Below, in pieces: positions 44,122 to 55,139 of a DNA stretch of 64,000 nt; positions within the stretch are counted from its first letter, which is position 1, and each line of letters begins with the position of its first letter. Position numbers and translations under genes: made by a program. The notes under the pieces were generated by a model, which saw only the letters and a program-made list of their open reading frames with translations, did not search any database and was not told the DNA's origin. This DNA is from Euglena gracilis. Lineage: Eukaryota; Euglenida; Euglenophyceae; Euglenales. The stretch is from positions 21,464,954 to 21,528,953 of the forward strand of contig CP154954.1 of assembly GCA_039621445.1 (NCBI GenBank). The letters are read 5' to 3'.

Positions 44122-45205
44122 CTGTGCATCGGAAGTCACCCAGAAAAAAAAGGGGGAAATCTGGCTGGGGCCAGCCCAGGAGTCAGTGGTGGTGCCTTGG
44201 TATAAACAGGATCCGCAGACGATTAGTTTAGAGCTTAGATTAGGGAAGGGAAAGAACACCCCCCAGACACTTTGACAAAAAAAGCGGCAGTGCCGGGTGG
44301 AGAATTCTGCCGCCGAACATTCACATGGTTTCTGGTGTTCCGATGCTGGTGCCTCCTTTGGGGGTGGCAATTTTGCAATTGATCACCCCCCTCCCCCAGC
44401 CGGGGACTTTATCACCCCCAATCAGGCGAAAACAATCCTAAATTGCGTGACTTGAAAGACTTTGCAGAACCCTCAATGCTATCCAGACCATATGGAAATA
44501 CACCGACGAAGAAAATAAAAAAACAGCCCGGATGAGATATATGGAGTGGTAAGGGGGACAGTGTAAGGTTGGCCTTCCAGAGGGTAGACGGGGACAAGTG
44601 GCCACGCGAAGCACAACAAATCAACACCAATGTCCTGGCAAAAACTGGGTCAGAATTTTTCAACCAATTTTCTTGAGCCAAAACCGGAAAAAAGCATCCA
44701 GGAAGAACATTTGTTCACCATTTGGCCCCTTTTCTTTGAAGAGGCCAAATTTTTCAGACAAAAAATAGTAAGTCAATCTGAAAAAAAAAACCAGTGGGGA
44801 GGTTGGCCATATACTTAGTGATTATATGGTCTACGGCCACTGTGACCACTGGGGGGGGGGTGCTGGCTGGCTGGACCAGACATCTCTTTCAGGACCCGGA
44901 GGGGGGGTCGCTGGGCAAGGGCTAGAAATATGGGCTGGCCACCCCCGGGGGGGGGTGGACCCCGGCTGAGCCTGAGCCGGGCCCGGCTGGGCCAAAATTG
45001 GAAAAACTGCCCAAAAAATGGCCTGCAAAACAAAGCGTTGAAAAAAAGAGCATCTGGCAACCCCAAAAAACAGTCCAAAAAGCCCCCAAACACCATTTTT
45101 TTTGGTCATTGTCAAGCACTTCTTTCAAAGATTTAGGAGCTTTGCGTCGAAAATTTTTAAACTGGACTCAGAAAAAAAAAGAAAAGGGGCTGGCTAGGGG
45201 GTGGG
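44122..45205. other. No gene recognised
   Basis: Mixed composition; G/C tracts at 44,860-44,960. No coding signal that I trust. Confidence 0.35.
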
Positions 45206-45590
45206 CAGGCTTGTATGGGAATCTCGGAGGGGGGGGGGGTGGGGGGACCCCCTTCCAAAACTAGGGGGTGGGGGTGGGGAGACCCCCCTCCTGCCTCCGG
45301 ATTTCGGTCGCCGAACTTCTCACCGTTGAATGCAAAACTTCAAACGTTTTGCTTTGGTTCAAAAAATCAATTTCTCTTAAAATTTTCAAAAATGGTGGGA
45401 ATCAAAGGAAATGTCCAGAGACCAAAATCGAAGCCCTTAAAATGCCCCATCTAACAATGTTTTGATTTCCCCGCAACTCCCCGCCAAGCCCGAGTTACGA
45501 CCATTTTTCAACCAATTTTGGTCATTTTGCCAAAATTTCATATTGAGCCTCAAGATACACACCCGGCGCAAAGCGCCGGAAGATTTTTCC
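45206..45590. repeat. Dispersed repeat with hAT-like left edge, copy 2
   Basis: Starts CAGGCTTGTATGGGAATCTC. Matches 32,062-32,345 over most of its length in the same orientation, including ATGCCCCATCTAACA and CATATTGAG. Confidence 0.72.
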
Positions 45591-45833
45591 CCCCCCGCAT
45601 GGGGTTGGGGTGGCTGAACACCCCACCCACCAGCCACAGACCCTCCCACCGAGACCCCAGTGATGCCCAGCCTCCTCGGGGCGGGAGGGGGCAACGTGTC
45701 GAAAGGCACGGCAAACCAGGCAAGAAATTTCTGGGATGAGGTGGACACCCCCACCTTCGCCTCTTTGCCCCCCCTTCGGTCCCTCGTACGATGTTCAACG
45801 CCGACCCCTCGTCCCCCCCCTTGCCTTTTTCAG

Positions 45834-46375
45834 TTCCTGTGGTTGTTTTACCAGTGGCGCTGGCTCTTGGTGTGCCCGCGGGCGGCGTGGTGCTGGCATG
45901 CTTGTGCTTACCAACCGGGGGGGGGGGTGGGTGCTATAGGGTGCCTGCCCCTAGCAGGCACCCCGGCCCGGGGGGGGGGGATAGGGGTCCGGGCCGGACC
46001 CAGAAAATTTTCATTGAAAATGGCCGTTTCCGGGCCCCCGGCGCCTTCGGCGCCGGGGTCTGAGGGGGGTGCCTGCTAGGGGCAGGCACCCCCCGAAACC
46101 CTACCCCCCCCCCGGGGGGGGTCGGATCGGGTGCTATGGGGTGCCTGCCCCTAGCACCCCCCCCCCCCCCCGTGGGGTAGGCACCCGACTAAGCACAAGC
46201 CTGGGTGCTGGGCTTTGCCCACGCTGACCCGCGGCACAGTGCCTTGTATGAGAGCCATATCAAACCAGACCAAACCACCAGCCACAGAGTTGCGGGGGTT
46301 CCCGTGCAGCTGTGCCAGGGAGGTCTGCAAAGAGATGACTGGGCTGGGCCCTGGGCTGGTCACTGGTTACAAGGA
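45834..46375 (+). pseudogene. Host exon interrupted by a hAT MITE
   Basis: A 3' splice site (TTGCCTTTTTCAG) leads into VVVLPVALALGVPAGGVV up to 45,896, then a MITE (45,897-46,203), then LGFAHADPRHSALYESHIKP and DQTTSHRVAGVPVQLCQGG. Removing the MITE and one duplication keeps the frame. The start is hydrophobic. No family recognised. Another plus frame is also open, so the call rests on frame continuity. Confidence 0.5.
45897..46203. mobile_element. hAT-like MITE, 307 bp
   Basis: Ends CATGCTTGTGCTTA and, inverted, CAGGCTTGTGCTTA. Flanked by GGTGCTGG on both sides (45,889-45,896 and 46,204-46,211). Interior has the palindrome GCCTGCCCCTAGCAGGC and hairpins. Same termini as the 2.0-kb element at 60,266. 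Confidence 0.93.
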
Positions 46376-46564
46376 GTCTGTGGGGGGTTGGATCCTCCAC
46401 CCAGCACAGCACCATGCAAAATTTTTTTTCTCTGGCACCATAAGAAATTTTCGACCAAACAACCAGTGCCACAGGAAAAAAGGAAACTGGTGGGGGTTCC
46501 AACCCCACCCGCCAGGATGGGGGTGGGGAGCAGGGGGTTGTACCCCCACCCATCGCCCATGGGG

Positions 46565-46731
46565 TCCGGGAGTTTCCTCGGCTGACATCCCACAGCCTGG
46601 CATTCAGGGTGCCACGTGGCCCCCTGTGCGGTGCGGGTCCCCGATGCGTAATCCACGCCGAGTGCGATGCGGGCTGGGGAGGACAACGCCAAGCAGCCAT
46701 CATTGGAAACGCGTTGGCGAGCCGTTTTGTT
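46565..46731 (+). CDS. Ambiguous candidate exon
   Basis: One plus frame after CATCCCACAG reads CVIHAECDAGWGGQRQAAII, then GNALASRFVAMV and a stop. A minus frame is also open. Strand and splice sites are uncertain. Confidence 0.25.
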
Positions 46732-47851
46732 GCCATGGTTTAAAAAAGAACTTTTGGGGGAAATCCGCTGCAAACACCACAACCAGACTTCTTCAGAACA
46801 CCTGGGGGAGGATGCCATAGGAGGAGGCACAAACCCCTGGGGGGATGTAAGGCCAGGTGGGAGGTACCAGGGTTGGATGCAGGGGGGAGGATTGATACTA
46901 AAAAAATATATATAAAAATTTTGGATGTAAAAATTTGGCGGCCCAAACAAAAACGGCTTAAAAAAATTGGATGGATTTGTTCCGCCAATTTTTATCAAAA
47001 AAAAAACAGGGAAATTTTAGAAACTTTCCAAAAAATTGGCGGTCGCGGCCAAAATTGTACAAAAATATTTGGTGGGATTATTTCTGCAAATTGTTTCCAT
47101 TCCATTTTTGGTCATTGCCATTCCCCCCCGGCAATTTTCTGCCAGTTTTGAATTATCCACCCAAGGCATTGTGTGCTTCCTTTCCACCATGCTCCCACCA
47201 TGCTCCCAAAATTCCAAAAATCATGTTTTTTGGACCTTTTTGTCGGAAAAAATGTGAAAACTCTCAAAACGCTCAAAACTTGCATCTATGTTGCAAAATG
47301 ACCAAAATTGTGTAAATTCCCTCCAGAAATGTACTAATTCCCAAAACCGCAATTTTGCAATTTTGTTGCAACCCTTCTGTAATTTTCTGCAATTTCCCCC
47401 CAATTTCCCCGCAATTTTCCCGAAGACCTCTGATATCAACTTCCCCCCTGCAACATTTTTTTTTGGCTTGGTGCTTGACACCGGGCTGAACATCAGTCAC
47501 TCAGACCGCGCTAGGGTGGAGGGACCCCACTCCTCTTCGACTGGGGTGGTCCACCCCCCTCGCCCTGAAAATTTTGGTCTCAGGTAAAAAACTGGTCCAG
47601 GAGGCGGAATTTTCCAAGTCGGAATTATTTCCCTGCAGAAATTGGGGGGAAACCGAAAACGGGCCCAGAAATTGCCAAAATTTGTCAAAATGTGGGCATT
47701 TATGAAACAATTTTTGCCTGTTGCCAAAAATCGCCCTTTTGGACCTATCTTTGAACCCTCCCGCAGGAAGGCTGTTTTCAGTCAAAAAATTCAGCAAAAA
47801 AAATTCAAAAAGTAGACTCCCAAAAATAACCCCCCTTCTTTTTAACCCCCC
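46732..47851. other. No gene recognised
   Basis: A/T-rich with many AAAATTT words; no coding signal. Confidence 0.4.
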
Positions 47852-48507
47852 CAGGCTTTTGCTTAAGGAGCCCGGGGGGGGGGGGGTACTGGCTAGCCAA
47901 TCGGCTAGACACTGGAAAAAAATGGACTAGCTAGACCCCCCTCCCCGGGGGGGGGGCAGGGTTTGATATAAGGACAGGTGGAGGGGGGTGGTCCGCCCCC
48001 CCCCCTGCGGGCCAGGAGGGGGGGGGGACACCCCCCCACCTAAACAGTGGCGCGGTCCGGGTAACCGAAAAATTTTTGACCCCCCAAAACGACCAAAAGT
48101 GCCATTTTGGGCACTTTTTGGGCAAAACTTTACCAGACCCCCCTGGCACGTGGGGGGGGGGTGCCTACCCCCTCCCCTGCGGGCCAGGAGGGGGGGGGTG
48201 GGGGGAACACCCCCCCACCTAAACCATGTACGCCCTCCTTATATCAAGCCCTGGGGGGGGGTCCCCCAGACTGGAAAAAAAATTTTCCTCCGGCGCACAG
48301 GAAAAATGAGGTTTTTAATAAGGTTTGGACTGATTTTGTTCCAAAAATTCCCAAAAATGGACAAAAACGAGCATTTTGGGCCATTTTTGGGGGTTCTAAA
48401 AAATTTTTGGCGCTTCATGCCGGTCACTGGAATTTTTTTTTCCATTAGCTAGCCCTGCTAGCAGACCTCCCGGGGGGGGGTACTGCAATCCCTTAAGCAA
48501 ATGCCTG
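47852..48507. mobile_element. hAT-like element, hosts a nested MITE
   Basis: Left CAGGCTTTTGCTTAAGGAG, right inverted CAGGCATTTGCTTAAGGGA. Flanks AACCCCCC and CCCCCCCC are compatible with a duplication in poly-C. Subterminal CTAGCTAG words near both ends. A smaller hAT-like MITE is inserted at 47,957-48,253. Confidence 0.7.
47957..48253. mobile_element. hAT-like MITE, AGGGTTTGATATAAGGA family, copy 1
   Basis: Starts CAGGGTTTGATATAAGGACA and ends CTTATATCAAGCCCTG. Flanked by eight G on both sides. Confidence 0.8.
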
Positions 48508-48529
48508 CCCCCCCCCTAAATAACAGGGC

Positions 48530-48850
48530 GGGGTGCCCCGTTACTGGCACCACCTTTTTGACCTTCCCCCCTGCCCCGTTATTCGGGCACTACCTGCCAT
48601 CATCAAACGTTGGATCCCGCCCCGATTTTCACTACTAATGGACCCCCTGGGGGGATTACTGGTAAATCCGTGCCATGACACAGATATGGATGCATGTTTG
48701 TGTACATACGTACATGTATATACTCGCGGCAGGCAAAAATTGTGGAATATTTTTCGTCCTAACCTCTTGGACCAAAAAAACTGAGGCTGCCCCGTTATTG
48801 GAACCATCTTTTTCGGCCTTTCCCCCCGCCCCGTTATTCGGGCACTGCCC
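48530..48850. repeat. Pair of ~60-bp direct repeats
   Basis: GGTGCCCCGTTACTGGCACC and CCCCGTTATTCGGGCACT at 48,533-48,590 recur, slightly diverged, at 48,789-48,848, with CTGCCCCGTTATTGG. Confidence 0.7.
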
Positions 48851-49085
48851 ACTCAAAAGGCACTGCCCCGCTATTTGGGGGGGGGGGGGTTAGGGTTTGA
48901 GGCCGCTGGGAGGTCTGCTTGAGGGAGGACCCTAGAATTCCGTGCAGCACTTTGCACTGAACAATTTAATAAGTTTGAAATAGCTCTGCCCCTACAGTGC
49001 CCTAAAACGCGCTTTTGGCCAATTCTGGAGCAGCAAATGCCACTGTTCAGGTGGGAGGGGACACCCCCACCCCAGGGTTCAATAC

Positions 49086-49270
49086 CTTGGAGGGTGCAAC
49101 TGCGCCCAATAAGACCCACCGCTCCATTTGGAAGGAATGTGTGGCATGGATGCTTGGACACAACCGCTGGGGCACTGACCGTATTGGAAACAACCACCGG
49201 GGCAGGGAGTGCTAAAGGAGCAGCCTGGGGCTCGTACAAAGTCAACCCGGCAGGTATCACACCAGTTCCC
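49086..49270 (-). CDS. Candidate internal exon, Ala/Pro/Val-rich
   Basis: A 3' splice site (CTCGTCCACAG) and 5' site (CTCCAAG-GTATTG). One frame reads GTGVIPAGLTLYEPQAAPLA, LPAPVVVSNTVSAPAVVSKH. A second frame is Cys-rich (CRVDFVRAPGCSFSTPCPGG). The first resembles the exon at 43.9 kb. No family recognised. Confidence 0.45.
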
Positions 49271-50570
49271 CTGTGGACGAGAGGCAATGGGTGAAAACAG
49301 ACGATGTGACACAATACGATGCGATGTGACACAATACGATATGATGTGACGGGATGTTGTCCGTCATGGCACGATTCAGTCAAAACCCGAAGCGAAACAG
49401 CATAGCAAACTGAATTTTCAAATGCGAGTTCTGTTTTTTTATTTCAGTTTCTTTGCTCTTTTACTTTGGGGTGTGGGACTATTTTTGTTTTCCCCGAACG
49501 ACGACGCAATGGAGACTCAGCGAAACATACTCATATCAAAACGTCCCCTTAGTTGCACTAAGGCTTCTTGTCTGTTTATGGCCGGCGCTAACTTCGCTTC
49601 TGGCCCAGCTTGCTGTATGGTGAGTGGCCAGGTCGTATCAAAACGCCCCCCCCCTCTAGGATTGGAGGCAGGGAAACATACTGAATGATGCGGGTAGTGC
49701 CTGCCAGCTGCGTCGGAACGTGGGATGGTGGCTGAATAAGTGTGCCAGGAACTTCAGCATACCGCCCTAAGAGAATGAGCACAGGACAAAATGGCTCTCC
49801 TACCTTGCAATATCACAATTCAGCGTAGCAAACCCACAAAAAGTCAGCCAGTGAATGTTTTTGCCTCTCAGTTCTGGCTCAACAGAGGTAAATGAAATCA
49901 TGCATTGTTGCGAAAAAACGACTAAAATGCTTTGTTTGTGAGCAACAAAAAAAAAAGCCAGACATCTCCAAATCAGACATGAATTGAAAGCCTCAAATTG
50001 CTCTGATTGTTCTCGAGGAAAGGAGGAATGGAGTAAAGGGGGGGGGGGCAATGAAAACCATCGCGGGGGGTGGGGGCTTCACAAGCTGCACTACTTTTTG
50101 GACAAAAGATCAAACACGATTCAGTGTTTTGCTTCAGAAAATGACACAGTTTGATTCATTGGTCTGGTGCATTGCGAATAGCACACTTTCAAACCCAGGA
50201 TCATTTGGGAGCAATCCACTGTGGCTCTGGTACGGCTTGGGTGCTGGGAGACCTGAATGAACAGATGCGAATGAACAGGACAAGTGTAATTCTGATGGCC
50301 GGGGAGAGGGGGAGGGGATCACCCAGCTGCATTTCCCCAACCAGCCCAAAAATACTCCAGCATCTGAACTGAAACTGGCCCCGGAGCATCTCAGTGGAGG
50401 CACACCGTCGCCCGGGGGGGGGTCACTTTCGGGCCCCCAGCGCCTTTTATGTCAAGGGGTGTACTATGATGCTACCCACACCAAAACCTGACCCCCCCCC
50501 TGGGGGCAAAATTGCCCTTCCCCAGGTGGGTTGGAAGTCTGGACTATTGCCCTTGTGCCTGCGTGTGCAT
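49271..50570. other. No gene recognised
   Basis: Includes a short ATGTGACACAATACGAT direct repeat near 49,300-49,345. No supported coding frame. Confidence 0.35.
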
Positions 50571-50745
50571 GCATTGCGTGCGTGCGTGCGCACGTGTGTC
50601 TGTGTGTGTGTGTGTGTGTGTGTGCGTGTGTGTGTATGGGTGTGTGTGTGTGTGTGTGTGTCTGTATGGGTGTGGGTGTGTGTGTGTGGGTGTTGGTGCG
50701 GATGGGTGGGTTGGTGGGTGGGTGGGTGTTGTGTTCAGGAGGTTG
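50571..50745. repeat. GT-rich microsatellite
   Basis: (GT)n with GCGT and GGGT interruptions. Val/Cys-rich frames here are incidental. Confidence 0.93.
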
Positions 50746-50871
50746 GTGGGTGCGTGTGCGTGTTCAGGTCACCTGCAAAGCGAGGTTCAATCGCTTTCTT
50801 TGGCTGGTCAGGGATGGTCAAGATGACGCACCCAGGCTTCTTTTCAAACAACCCTGGGGGAAAGGATGGTT

Positions 50872-51235
50872 CAGGGCTTGATATAAAGGCAGTTGGGGGA
50901 GGGTCGGACCCCCCTGGTCCAGAGGGGGGGGGCACCCCACCTAAACAGTAGTGAGGTGGGTGATTTCCACCCGGTGCAAAACCCGGGTCGAAATTTCCCC
51001 CCAAATGGCCAAAAAAAGTCATTTTGGGCAGTTTTGGGGTAAACAATTGTCCAAAATGCAGAAAAAAAATCGGTGCAAAGCACTGAAAGGAAATTTCGAC
51101 CTTTGGGGGGTCCCACCCGGGTTGGTCCGGACCCTCTTGACGGGAAGGGGGGGGATCCAAACCGCCCCTCTGGTCTGGGAGGTGGGGGGACACTGCCACC
51201 TAAATCCTGTACACCCTCCTCATATCGAACCCTGG
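50872..51235. mobile_element. hAT-like MITE, AGGGTTTGATATAAGGA family, copy 2
   Basis: Starts CAGGGCTTGATATAAAGG and ends CATATCGAACCCTG. Duplication is diverged (GGATGGTT against GGGTGGCG). Shares internal words with the copies at 47,957 and 52,845. Confidence 0.7.
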
Positions 51236-51369
51236 GGTGGCGCTTGTGCTGTGCATAGCACTCTGTTTCTTTCCTGGCTTGGGCTGACCCAGGCAAATTT
51301 CTCTTGAAGACACTTCAGGGCAGGTGGGTGGTCAGGACCCCTCTCCTTTGGTCAAAGGGGGGGGACACC

Positions 51370-51598
51370 CAGGGCTGTACGGGAAGGTCTGGGGGTGGTC
51401 GACCCTACCCACCACAGTACCGCGCCGGGGAAATTTTGAAAAAAAATCCGCAAATCGGGAAATTGATCTGAAAATGGGAAATGAAGCGGAAAATGATGTG
51501 GGGTGGGGCACACCCTCCAACCTGCAAGGACGTCGGCGGAGGTGTTCGAACCCCCCACGCACTACCCATGGGCTTTGGGGGTTCCTGTACAGACCCTG
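51370..51598. mobile_element. Candidate hAT-like MITE
   Basis: Left CAGGGCTGTACGGGAAGG, right inverted CAGGGTCTGTACAGGAACC. The flanking 8 bp do not match well, so the call rests on the termini. Confidence 0.45.
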
Positions 51599-51842
51599 GA
51601 CAACCCCTTCCTAAACAAAATTTTGGTCAAAATGCAACCCTGGCACTTTTTGAGGGAACCCTGTGACAAATACTAAAAAGACAAAAGGATAAAAATGGTG
51701 CTAAATGAAAGGGAGGGGGAGGGTTGACTCCCCAAGGCCAAAAAAGTTTCAAAGGGATTTCAAAAAGTGCTCCAAAAGCGCGTTTTCAGGCATTTTTATT
51801 TGATTGGTTTGACAAAAATGCATGGTGAATCACTGGACATCA

Positions 51843-52057
51843 TCAATTCTTGACCCCAGGCCCCAGTGGGATCATCAACCTTCCCTGAGGAGAAGCCTGG
51901 ATGCACCACTCGGAGACATTGCCCGACACAGTCACACGGCGTAACCTCCACGTGAACTTGGCGCCGATGGCGACCCGGTTGAGCAGAGTGTACAGCTGAG
52001 AGACCTTGGTGACGGCCAAATTGTCCATGGAAATGATGGCATCCCCAGGTTCTGCTC
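51843..52057 (-). CDS. PDZ-domain gene, downstream exon
   Basis: Terminal exon. It starts after the splice site CTTCTCACCACAG and reads GAEPGDAIISMDNLAVTKVS, QLYTLLNRVAIGAKFTWRLR, then a tail to the stop at 51,843. AEPGDAIISMD and the Leu-Tyr-x-Leu-Leu helix are typical of a PDZ domain, a peptide-binding module. It joins in phase to the upstream exon, giving TLYRSGAEPGD. Confidence 0.82.
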
Positions 52058-52582
52058 CTGTGGTGAGAAGCATTTGGGAACATGTGTCCTTGGCTGCAAA
52101 CTTTTCTTGTTTGTTTATTTCATATTCATATGGGCCAGATGCAAAAGAAACGCCAACCTTGGGGAAGACCCATGCCGGTGTCACGCTGTTCTACAATTCT
52201 ACTTGGTACAATCTAAAGAAAAAACAACAATCAATCAGTTGTTCTGTTGTTATATATCGGCAAAGCTTTTAAAATGTCCACCAAACAGCATTCACAAGTG
52301 GTGGAAAACACTGCCAGTGGCTTTTGTGGCAAACAAAATGGGACATATTCACCGGTGAAGAAGAAAAAAACAAGGAAAAAAGGTGCGTTTGAAAAAAAAA
52401 TTGAAAAAGGGAGTGGATCTTTTCGATCTCACCCAAGTACAAAACCACAATACCTGGGATGCTTGCAACTCATGAGAAGGAGAATAAATGCCCATCCCAT
52501 TCTGGAACATTGGCTTTGGCATATGACAAGACATGATTAAGGCAAATGATTATTGGGAATGCCGTGGCGCCACAGTCGATAC
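52058..52582 (-). other. Intron of the PDZ gene
   Basis: 525 bp from GTATCG (52,582) to CCACAG (52,058). Phase is kept across it. Confidence 0.75.
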
Positions 52583-53285
52583 CTGACCGGTAGAGCGTGC
52601 CCTTTGAGCTGAGAGTCTTGATGCGGACCCCAGCACCAAAAGTGGGGCTGAAGAATGCCTCCACCTCACAATCCAGGCGTTCCAGCAGTTTGGCCAGCTC
52701 TGCTTCATAGACAGCCTGAGGGAGGCAAACAGGAATGGCAGTGACGCAACCGCGTCGCACCCAAACTTGAGCATCCAAATGGTGGACCTCATCCTGGTTC
52801 GCCGCCCCAATGCTCATCCACGCCCACACGCGTGGCGCCCCGCCAGGGTTTGATATAAGGACAGGTGGGGGGGTGGTCCGGACCCCCCCCCTGCGGGCCA
52901 GGAGGGGGGGGGGGTTGGGGGGGGGACACCCCCCCCCACCTAAACAGTGGCGCGGTCCGGGTGACCGAATTTCGGCCTGGCGCGAAGCGCCGAGCCGAAA
53001 ATTTTTGACCCCCCAAAACGACCAAAAGTGCCATTTTGGGCACTTTTTGGGCAAAAACTTGCCAAAAAAAATTTCGGCGAGAGGCGCCGGAGGAAAAAAA
53101 TTGACCCTTTTTGGGGGGGGGGTCCCGGGTACCCCCCCCAGGGTCGGTCCGGACCCCCCTGGCAGGTGGGGGGGGGGGGTGTACGGACCCCCCTGCGGGC
53201 CAGGAGGGGGGGGGGGTGGGGGCATCCCCCCCACCTAAACCATGTACGCCCTCCTTATATCAAACCCTGCGCCCCGCTCCTTGCC
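52583..53285 (-). CDS. PDZ-domain gene, upstream exon interrupted by hAT MITE
   Basis: Starts after the splice site CCACCCCCAG. Reads ARSGA up to the insertion, then PRVWAWMSIGAANQDEVHHL, DAQVWVRRGCVTAIPVCLPQ, AVYEAELAKLLERLDCEVEA and FGAGVRIKTLSSKGTLYRS. The last part is the N-terminal half of the PDZ fold. Removing 52,845-53,269 and one duplication copy (CGCCCCGC) keeps the frame, so the element inserted into the exon. Whether the allele is still functional depends on splicing of the element. Confidence 0.75.
52845..53269. mobile_element. hAT-like MITE, 425 bp, within the PDZ exon
   Basis: Starts CAGGGTTTGATATAAGG and ends CTTATATCAAACCCTG. Exact 8-bp duplication CGCCCCGC (52,837-52,844 and 53,270-53,277). 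Largest of the three copies of its family; internal AAGTGCCATTTTGGGCAC hairpin. Confidence 0.94.
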
Positions 53286-54126
53286 CTGGGGGTGGGACGC
53301 CAGAACCCACAAAAACCCCTTTGAAATGAAATTGTGGCAACAGAAAATGATGCAGGAAGCATACGTCGTGAGGATCTTGAACGACTTCTTGGCCCTTTCT
53401 TTCATTGGCTGCGGAGAAGTGCAAAGCAGCAGCAGGACCTTTCAGGGCATCGTTCACAGAAATCAAAATCATTGGGGGGAAAACATTACAATTGCCCCCG
53501 TATTTTGTAAAAATAATAAAAATAATGTAAAAAAAATAATTCAGTTTTGTACTGAAAAGGCAGTTGTCAAATGTTTTCTCTTTGCCCATGGCAAGCCCAA
53601 CATTGGGAATATGGTGCTGTCCCAGGAATTATTATTCCCTTTGTTGTGCTGCTGCTGCTGTGCGTCGGAGGTCAAACCAATAAATACGAGGGGGGGATGA
53701 CCAACTTTTTTGATTTACACCATGCAGGACAAACATTTCTTGTCTCAGAGAAAAATGATGCCTAAAAATGCAAGCCGTGTCCTGTACTTTGTCAAATGTG
53801 CGAAGGATATAATTCAGGCAAAGAGGGCAGACTGCAGGTGGCTACATGCTCAGGGGGCATGGGAGGGAGAAAACAATAGATAATACTTGGAGCACTTGAA
53901 GCAGCTTGAGAATGGTCCACCAGAACCACAGCACGGGAAGCATCTGCAAAAAAAGTAGAACTTGAAAAAAAGCCAAAAAACGGAAAAAATGCAAAAAGAC
54001 TAATGAATTAATTTTGATCACCGGATAAAAACAGAACCAATAATAAAAAAAACAAAGCACTTAAGCAGCAGGGGAAACGGAGAAAATTGTCATTTCAGTG
54101 AATAAAGAGTGCAAACCTGAAACACC
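53286..54126. other. No certain gene; possible further PDZ-gene exons
   Basis: The minus strand at about 53,340-53,480 has an open stretch (VNDALKGPAAALHFSAANER) that could be another exon, but its splice sites are not clear. The remainder is A/T-rich. Confidence 0.3.
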
Positions 54127-54490
54127 GGTGTGCCTGGGCAATTACCCAGTTGGGCAGCCGTTGCTCATATGTGGCTGTCCGTACCATGTCAAAGGAGCTC
54201 GTCCAGTCTGCCCCACGGCTGCATCTGCTGCGCCGCTCTTTCCACCCGACACCCCCAATCTACCCCCTGGGCCCCCCAGCTCGCCAGCTCACCAAAGTTT
54301 GGGGAAAGGTGGGAAGGGGACAGTTTTTTTTTTCTATCCTAAAAGGGAGCACCAGTTGGCCAGGCATTTAGAGCAATTGGATTGGTCGTCGCATGATGCT
54401 GGTTTGATACTCACGTGTGACTCAAACCAAATGATCACGGCTTTCTCAACTGACCGGGTCCGGGGCCACCGTTTTTAAAAATGCTGGGCA
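54127..54490. repeat. Inverted partial copy of the ~970-bp unit
   Basis: Inverse complement of 54,740-55,098, separated by about 250 bp, so the left end of the array can form a large hairpin. Confidence 0.9.
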
Positions 54491-54598
54491 AATCTCAAAC
54501 CACGTTCTGCCTTCCTTATATATGAAAAATCTGTCCAGTATTAGCATTAGCGTCCCGTCTGCATTTTTATCTTCAGTACTTCAAATCTTAAACCCCCG

Positions 54599-54628
54599 CA
54601 CCTATAAGAAACCCATTTCTTATAGGTG
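54599..54628. repeat. Perfect short hairpin in the array spacer
   Basis: CACCTATAAGAAA and TTTCTTATAGGTG, 13-bp arms with a short loop. Confidence 0.85.
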
Positions 54629-55139
54629 GATTTCCAAAAAAAAATGGCCCGAGGGGTTTCTTATACCTGGGTTACAATGTCCCAAAAAAATTTGAGCTGA
54701 CAAAAAGTCAAAAGTGACAAAAAAACAATCAAAATTTTTCTTGCCCAGCACTTCAAAAACAATGGCCCTGAATTGAGAAAACTGTGATCATTTGGTTTGA
54801 GTCACACGTGAGTATCAAACCAGCATCATGCGACGACCAATCCAATTGCTCTAAATGCCTGGCCAACTGGTGCTCCCTTTTGGGCTAGAAAAAAAAAACT
54901 GTCCCCTTCCCACCTTTCCCCAAACTTTGGTGAGCTGGCGAGCTGGGGGGTCCAGGGGGTAGATTGGGGGGTGTCGGGTGGAAAGAGCGGCGCAGCAGAT
55001 GCAGCCGTGGGGCAGACTGGACGAGCTCCTTTGACATGGTACGGACAGCCACATGTAAGCAACGGCTGCCCAACTGGGTAATTGCCCAGGCACACCCATC
55101 CCTTATCTGAACTTCGCCCCCTTTCGTGCCTTTTGGCAG

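Noticed and set aside
50571-50951. Val/Cys-rich ORFs over the GT repeat
   Set aside because: Translations of a dinucleotide repeat.
50872-51235. Clean 8-bp duplication for this MITE
   Set aside because: Only 5 of 8 bases match; kept as an element on its termini but not as a dated insertion.
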